In this document: positions 60,321 through 64,000 of the stretch, one piece after another | How the letters are laid out: each line of letters starts with the position of its first letter | How positions within the stretch are numbered: position 1 is the first letter of the stretch | Source of the DNA: Chamaecyparis obtusa | Lineage: Eukaryota > Streptophyta > Pinopsida > Cupressales > Cupressaceae | Assembly: GCA_027943335.1 (NCBI GenBank) | Contig: BSBK01001113.1 | Coordinates: 608,501 to 672,500 of the forward strand | Length of the DNA: 64,000 nucleotides | Reading direction: 5' to 3' | Notes under the pieces: model-generated | Seen by the model: the letters and a program-made list of their open reading frames with translations, nothing else | What the model was told of the DNA's origin: nothing | Database searches by the model: none | Program-made: the position numbers and the translations under genes

Positions 60321-62480
60321 AATCCCAATGCAAGGGGTATGTATAGAGATAAAACATAAAAAATACAAAAAATCCAAAAAACATCAAAATAAAAAAAAAA
60401 TTAAAAAAATTTAAAAAAATTACAATAAAAACATATGGTGAAAACTTGGAAACAGGTGCCATTTGTGACAAGTTAGCTCCTCTCTCTATTAGGATTCTTC
60501 TAGCAGGTCCACCCATTGCATATACCCATAATAAAATGACTAGTCAGTTACCATTCTTTCCATGTATATATCATAATAAAATGGCCACTTCATAGCATAC
60601 TATCCATTATATATATCCATAATAAAAACCCATCATAGCTTGGTTTATTGTCTTGGTCTTCAGCCTAGCCTTGATGTGTCATTCTTCACCCATAATAAGT
60701 CTATCCATCACCTAGCTAGGGGCATGTCCTTGACCTAGTTTGGGAAGTGGATCTATGATAGTCACGACTCCTAGAGGATAGAATGGAGTATTTTCACTAG
60801 ACAAGCAAACACAATCAAACATTCTTACACAATGATATCTTCATCACGACTCATAATATGTGATCTATCTTTTGAACATGATCACTTATCTATACATTTG
60901 ACATGATGGCTATACATCAATCAAGCTGATCAATACACCCAACACTATCTTTTGGCAAAGAAATGTATATTCATGGCAGGCATGTTAGAATGATTCATTT
61001 TAGATTATGTATTCATATACTGATTTCATTGTTATCATGTTTCCTATGCTATTCTAGGATATCTTTGACATGAGTTTCAAACTCCCATATGTCATTAATT
61101 AGAATGGCTGGGATGAGGCATAATATTTTCTTTGATTGCTATTTGTGGGATATTTTCCAATGAAGTCGAAGGACCAAGTAATTGGGGTGTTTGTGCGTAA
61201 GTGCCTTCATCAGTTTAATAAGCATTGAAATATACAATTCATGTTGTTATGTGAATGCTATCAATGGTGATATGCCACACATACCTCGACTCCAAATATT
61301 TGTTCCCCAATGGAGGGGAGAATATTCCTTGTCTGTTATGCAAATGGAACTTAGGTCATCTCGGTTTAATTATACCTAGATGCTTGTCAAGTTTTCTATA
61401 TTAAACTCCATACAAGAAGTGCTCAGGTCATCCTGGTTTAATTATACCATGGTGCTTTCATTTCCTTGCAACATAATGAGCTCAATGATGATAATCAAAT
61501 TTTAGTTACCATGAATTTCTAAGATGTTTCATGAAGTTGTGGAGATATTCATTTCATATTTCATTTTTCATTACATTTAGATGAATGATGTTGCATATCA
61601 ATGCTCCTTTTATAGGGTTTTGTAGGTCATCTTGCTTATCGGTTCATCTATTCTCTTTATCCATTCTTCTCGTGTCGGACACATTGTTATTTAAATTGAG
61701 GACATTTGGGTAATAAAAATATAAATTTCATGTTGCATTTTTAAATTTTTGCATAATCCATTTTCATTATCACATTTAATCATTTGCATAGTTTATGGTG
61801 TATGTATCCTTATTATTAGTTTATTAGGTTTGTTCATTTTTATATAACCATTTTATATTCACATACATGTTTTGATCATTTATGTAACATCTAATCATAT
61901 TTTATTTATCACATTCTAGGTTGTCACATTTCATCTTATATTTGTCCAATCGTTAATGACATTTCATTCATTACATTCATGCTCATTACTCTTATCATTA
62001 ATTTTTCATTCATTATATGCATTATCATTTGTTCACTTATTACTATGAAATATCTACATTGTCATCATCATTATTGATTATATCATTAAAATCATTACAT
62101 TAGAAATACATAGCATTAAATAAAATCCCATTTAGGAAATAAATTTCAAATGAACATTCTCATCACATGATAAATCATCAACCATTATGCATCGAAATGA
62201 AAGTAAACCATTTGCATTATAGAACATAAGTACTATGCATATCAAAGAACATCATAACATCTTGCATATGTCAGTACACACATGTATATAATCATCAAAG
62301 CAGTCATAATAGAGCCACATTATGCATATATAGTCTATCACATAGAGTCCATAAAAATAAATAACCTATCCAAATGTCTGATGATATCTCATAAAATGAT
62401 AATGTGTCCAAGTGTGCCCATCAAGTCATAAACATAATTAAAAATACTGATACAATGGTGCTACAGATATAAAAGAGTAT
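60321..62480 (+). other. 3' non-coding part of element B
   Basis: No gene seen. Inverted match to A 21342-19195 by eye, with the post-integrase gtgaaaacttgg motif at 60435-60460 and two ggtcat(c)(c/t)(t/c)ggtttaattatacc phrases at 61355-61380 and 61424-61448. Match stops near 62480. Confidence 0.75.
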
Positions 62481-62557
62481 ACAACATCATGTTAGAGATA
62501 GTTAGAGTCACCATTTTTGAACTGTCTAAGACCCTTGCTAGTTCATTATTTTGAAGC

Positions 62558-62752
62558 TCATTCAACATGTTTAGTTGATAGTTTTTCCCTACAATAATCC
62601 TTCAAGTGTTTATGCCGTTCAAAGTCATCTAAGAAATAGTCTTCAAGTTTGTCAAGTTCAAATTTGGCCTTCCTTAGATGAACCTTTTTCAAGACTAATG
62701 TCTCATGTGAACCACTTTGAACCACTTTGAACTCTGGTTCAAAGTAGTTCAA
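62558..62752 (-). CDS. Short ORF, unknown, starting in palindrome 1
   Basis: 64 codons: MNYFEPEFKVVQSGSHETLV, then Lys/Asp/Glu-rich FELDKLEDYFLDDFERHKHL, stop TGA. Helical, no known domain. The start codon lies inside the palindrome, so an in-frame upstream part may be lost. It could be chance. Confidence 0.2.
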   Translation of the reverse strand: MNYFEPEFKVVQSGSHETLVLKKVHLRKAKFELDKLEDYFLDDFERHKHLKDYCREKLSTKHVE

Positions 62753-62760
62753 AGCAGTTC
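62709..62760. repeat. 52-bp palindrome 1 (gaaccacttt/aaagtagttc)
   Basis: gaaccactttgaaccacttt, then gaactctg, then gttcaaagtagttcaaagcagttc. Arms of about 22-24 bases with few mismatches around a 4-base centre. Confidence 0.85.
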
Positions 62761-62830
62761 AATGAAGGATTTCTTTTCTAATGATTGTTTTATACAGGTG
62801 GGCCCTGGCCTACATCATCTTCTTGGTGGT

Positions 62831-62882
62831 GAACCACTTCGAACCACTTTGAACTCTAGTTCAAAGTAGTTCAAAGAGGTTC
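62831..62882. repeat. 52-bp palindrome 2, 122 bp after the first
   Basis: Same design and length as palindrome 1 with about five changes; the space between is unrelated. Confidence 0.85.
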
Positions 62883-63245
62883 AAAGATAGATCATGAGAA
62901 AAGTCATAAATGAAAGGATAGTTGATGGGACACATGATATAAGCTGACATTGAAATGATGATTAAGTTTTAAAGCCGGGCAGTTTTGATTTGATGGGAAA
63001 AATAAAGGAAATCTCAGATGAAGTTATGGGTGACGATTAATGAATTCATTAGCATGAGTGGAAGATATCATTTGAGGAATGGTTAATAATGATCATGAAG
63101 ATGGCTGATTTCAAGGATGTCCTTTTGCTGAGTCATCACTATTTACATCATTTGAAATTAATGTCCTCAACTAATGCTCATTAAAGTCAATTTTCTAGGG
63201 CATTAATCTTTCAAAATATAAATAGCTCTGTAAGTTTTTCTTTCC

Positions 63246-63991
63246 TATTAAGCTTTCTGCAGAGTCTCAGCTATTGGAGAAGAATTTGTTCCAAGTCTGC
63301 GTGAAACAGGTCAAGTTACATCTCCTAAGAAAAAGGTGGTTCCAGACAAGCATCCTACCACACCAAGATCGAGACCTAGAATAAGATCAAAAAAGTGTGG
63401 TCAAATGGCATCCTGGGGTCAGACTACCTGGATATCGAGATTAATGATGATGACATTTCTTTTCCACCAGATCAACAGGAGAAGGTTCAGGAAATCCTTA
63501 CTGGGGGCACGAATCTTTCTCAAGTTGAGAATACTCTTGTAAAAACTCCTAACAATCAGATGGTCACCAGCTCGGTTCCTCCCTAGTTAACTAAGTCAGT
63601 AAATAAGAGGAGAAGTTATAAACCAATTTCACTTCCTGTGAAGGAGATTGTCACTAAATATGCTACCCAGACTCCTAAAGCAAAAAGAATGAAGAGTGAC
63701 ACTAGGCTCTCTACCGATCCATCTACTAGAAAGGTAACCATAGAAATAGCCACTTTCAAGCCCAAAGAGGGAATTCAGGAACCGGAGGTTGAAGACTTTG
63801 AAATCACAAAAATGGAGCTTGGTGTTTTAAATAGGGATTCTAGGGATCACCTATTTAAATTCTCAGCTGATCACATGCTCGGGCAGTCACAAAAAGATGG
63901 ATGGGAGAAACACGAACTGAAACAATTGGTCTCTACCATGGCTGAATTTATTTCCTCACTTGCTGACAATGGAGTATTGCCACTAGCCTAG
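63246..63991 (+). pseudogene. Unrecognised broken ORF near the right edge
   Basis: Frame one gives VSAIGEEFVPSLRETGQVTS then KKKVVPDKHPTTPRSRPRIR to about 63390; at a run of A the frame changes to GSDYLDIEINDDDISFPPDQ..., with a TAG at 63584, and goes on through VKEIVTKYATQTPKAKRMKS to SLADNGVLPLA and TAG (63989-63991). The product is basic then acidic and likely helical at its end (EKHELKQLVSTMAEFISSL). I recognise no domain. It is on the plus strand, so it is not the missing PMD gene of B, which would be minus. It may be part of another element. Confidence 0.4.
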
Positions 63992-64000
63992 TCTTCCCAA

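Larger units (their letters stand above)
38322..62480 (+). mobile_element. Element B: second Tat/Ogre-type copy, plus strand, with nested F and E
   Basis: Same family and same gene order as A, in the opposite direction. 5' LTR 38322-39466, primer site, gag 41574, protease and G-patch to 44652, RT to 46422, [F 46423-50653], RNase H pair to 51664, integrase to 52682, [E 52683-60143], integrase end to 60320, then non-coding sequence matching A 21342-19195. Similarity to A stops near 62480, before the PMD gene and 3' LTR. Dead: many stops, CVDD in RT and Asn for the first integrase Asp. Confidence 0.85.

Overview
This window looks like intergenic DNA from a large, AT-rich land-plant genome. Old, nested, heavily mutated LTR retrotransposons of the Ty3 Tat/Ogre and Ty1/copia types, plus a plant mobile domain (PMD) gene, fill nearly all of it. 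A gymnosperm is my guess from the element ages and types, but the sequence does not prove it. I see no intact host gene, rRNA, CRISPR array or bacterial feature. Almost every coding region is broken by stops or frameshifts, so most are called pseudogenes.

Layout, left to right. 1-668 is a broken minus-strand ORF with a 9-residue repeat. 1603-2128 is a probable LTR sitting in a copia fragment (2129-3435). Element A (minus strand, Tat lineage) runs from its 3' LTR (3441-4605) to a broken 5' LTR (31016-31456). It carries gag, protease with a G-patch, RT, two RNase H domains and integrase. Between integrase and 3' LTR it has a PMD gene in the opposite direction with its own TATA-like promoter. 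Element D (7755-19059) is nested in that PMD gene. D has two 1251-bp LTRs and a perfect 5-bp target duplication (actag). In place of gag-pol it has one long unusual ORF plus an integrase tail.

31457-33559 is a mosaic of short tandem arrays and the 5' end of a copia element. 34715-37371 is a dead hAT-type transposase. Element B (plus strand, same family as A, head-to-head with it) starts at 38322 and can be followed to about 62480. It is split by F (46423-50653, a 4.2-kb LTR-like insertion) and by E (52683-60143, a copia element with 1.5-kb LTRs and target duplication gagaa). 62480-64000 holds two 52-bp palindromes and an unrecognised broken ORF.

How the parts relate: A and B are two insertions of one family. 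D shares their primer-site and polypurine motifs, and the start of its ORF resembles their Gag, so D is probably a non-autonomous relative moved by A/B-like proteins. Nesting gives the relative order: copia fragment, then A, then D; and B, then E and F. D has the most similar LTR pair of the elements with two LTRs (about 2% different by eye) and is probably the youngest. All alignments were done by eye.
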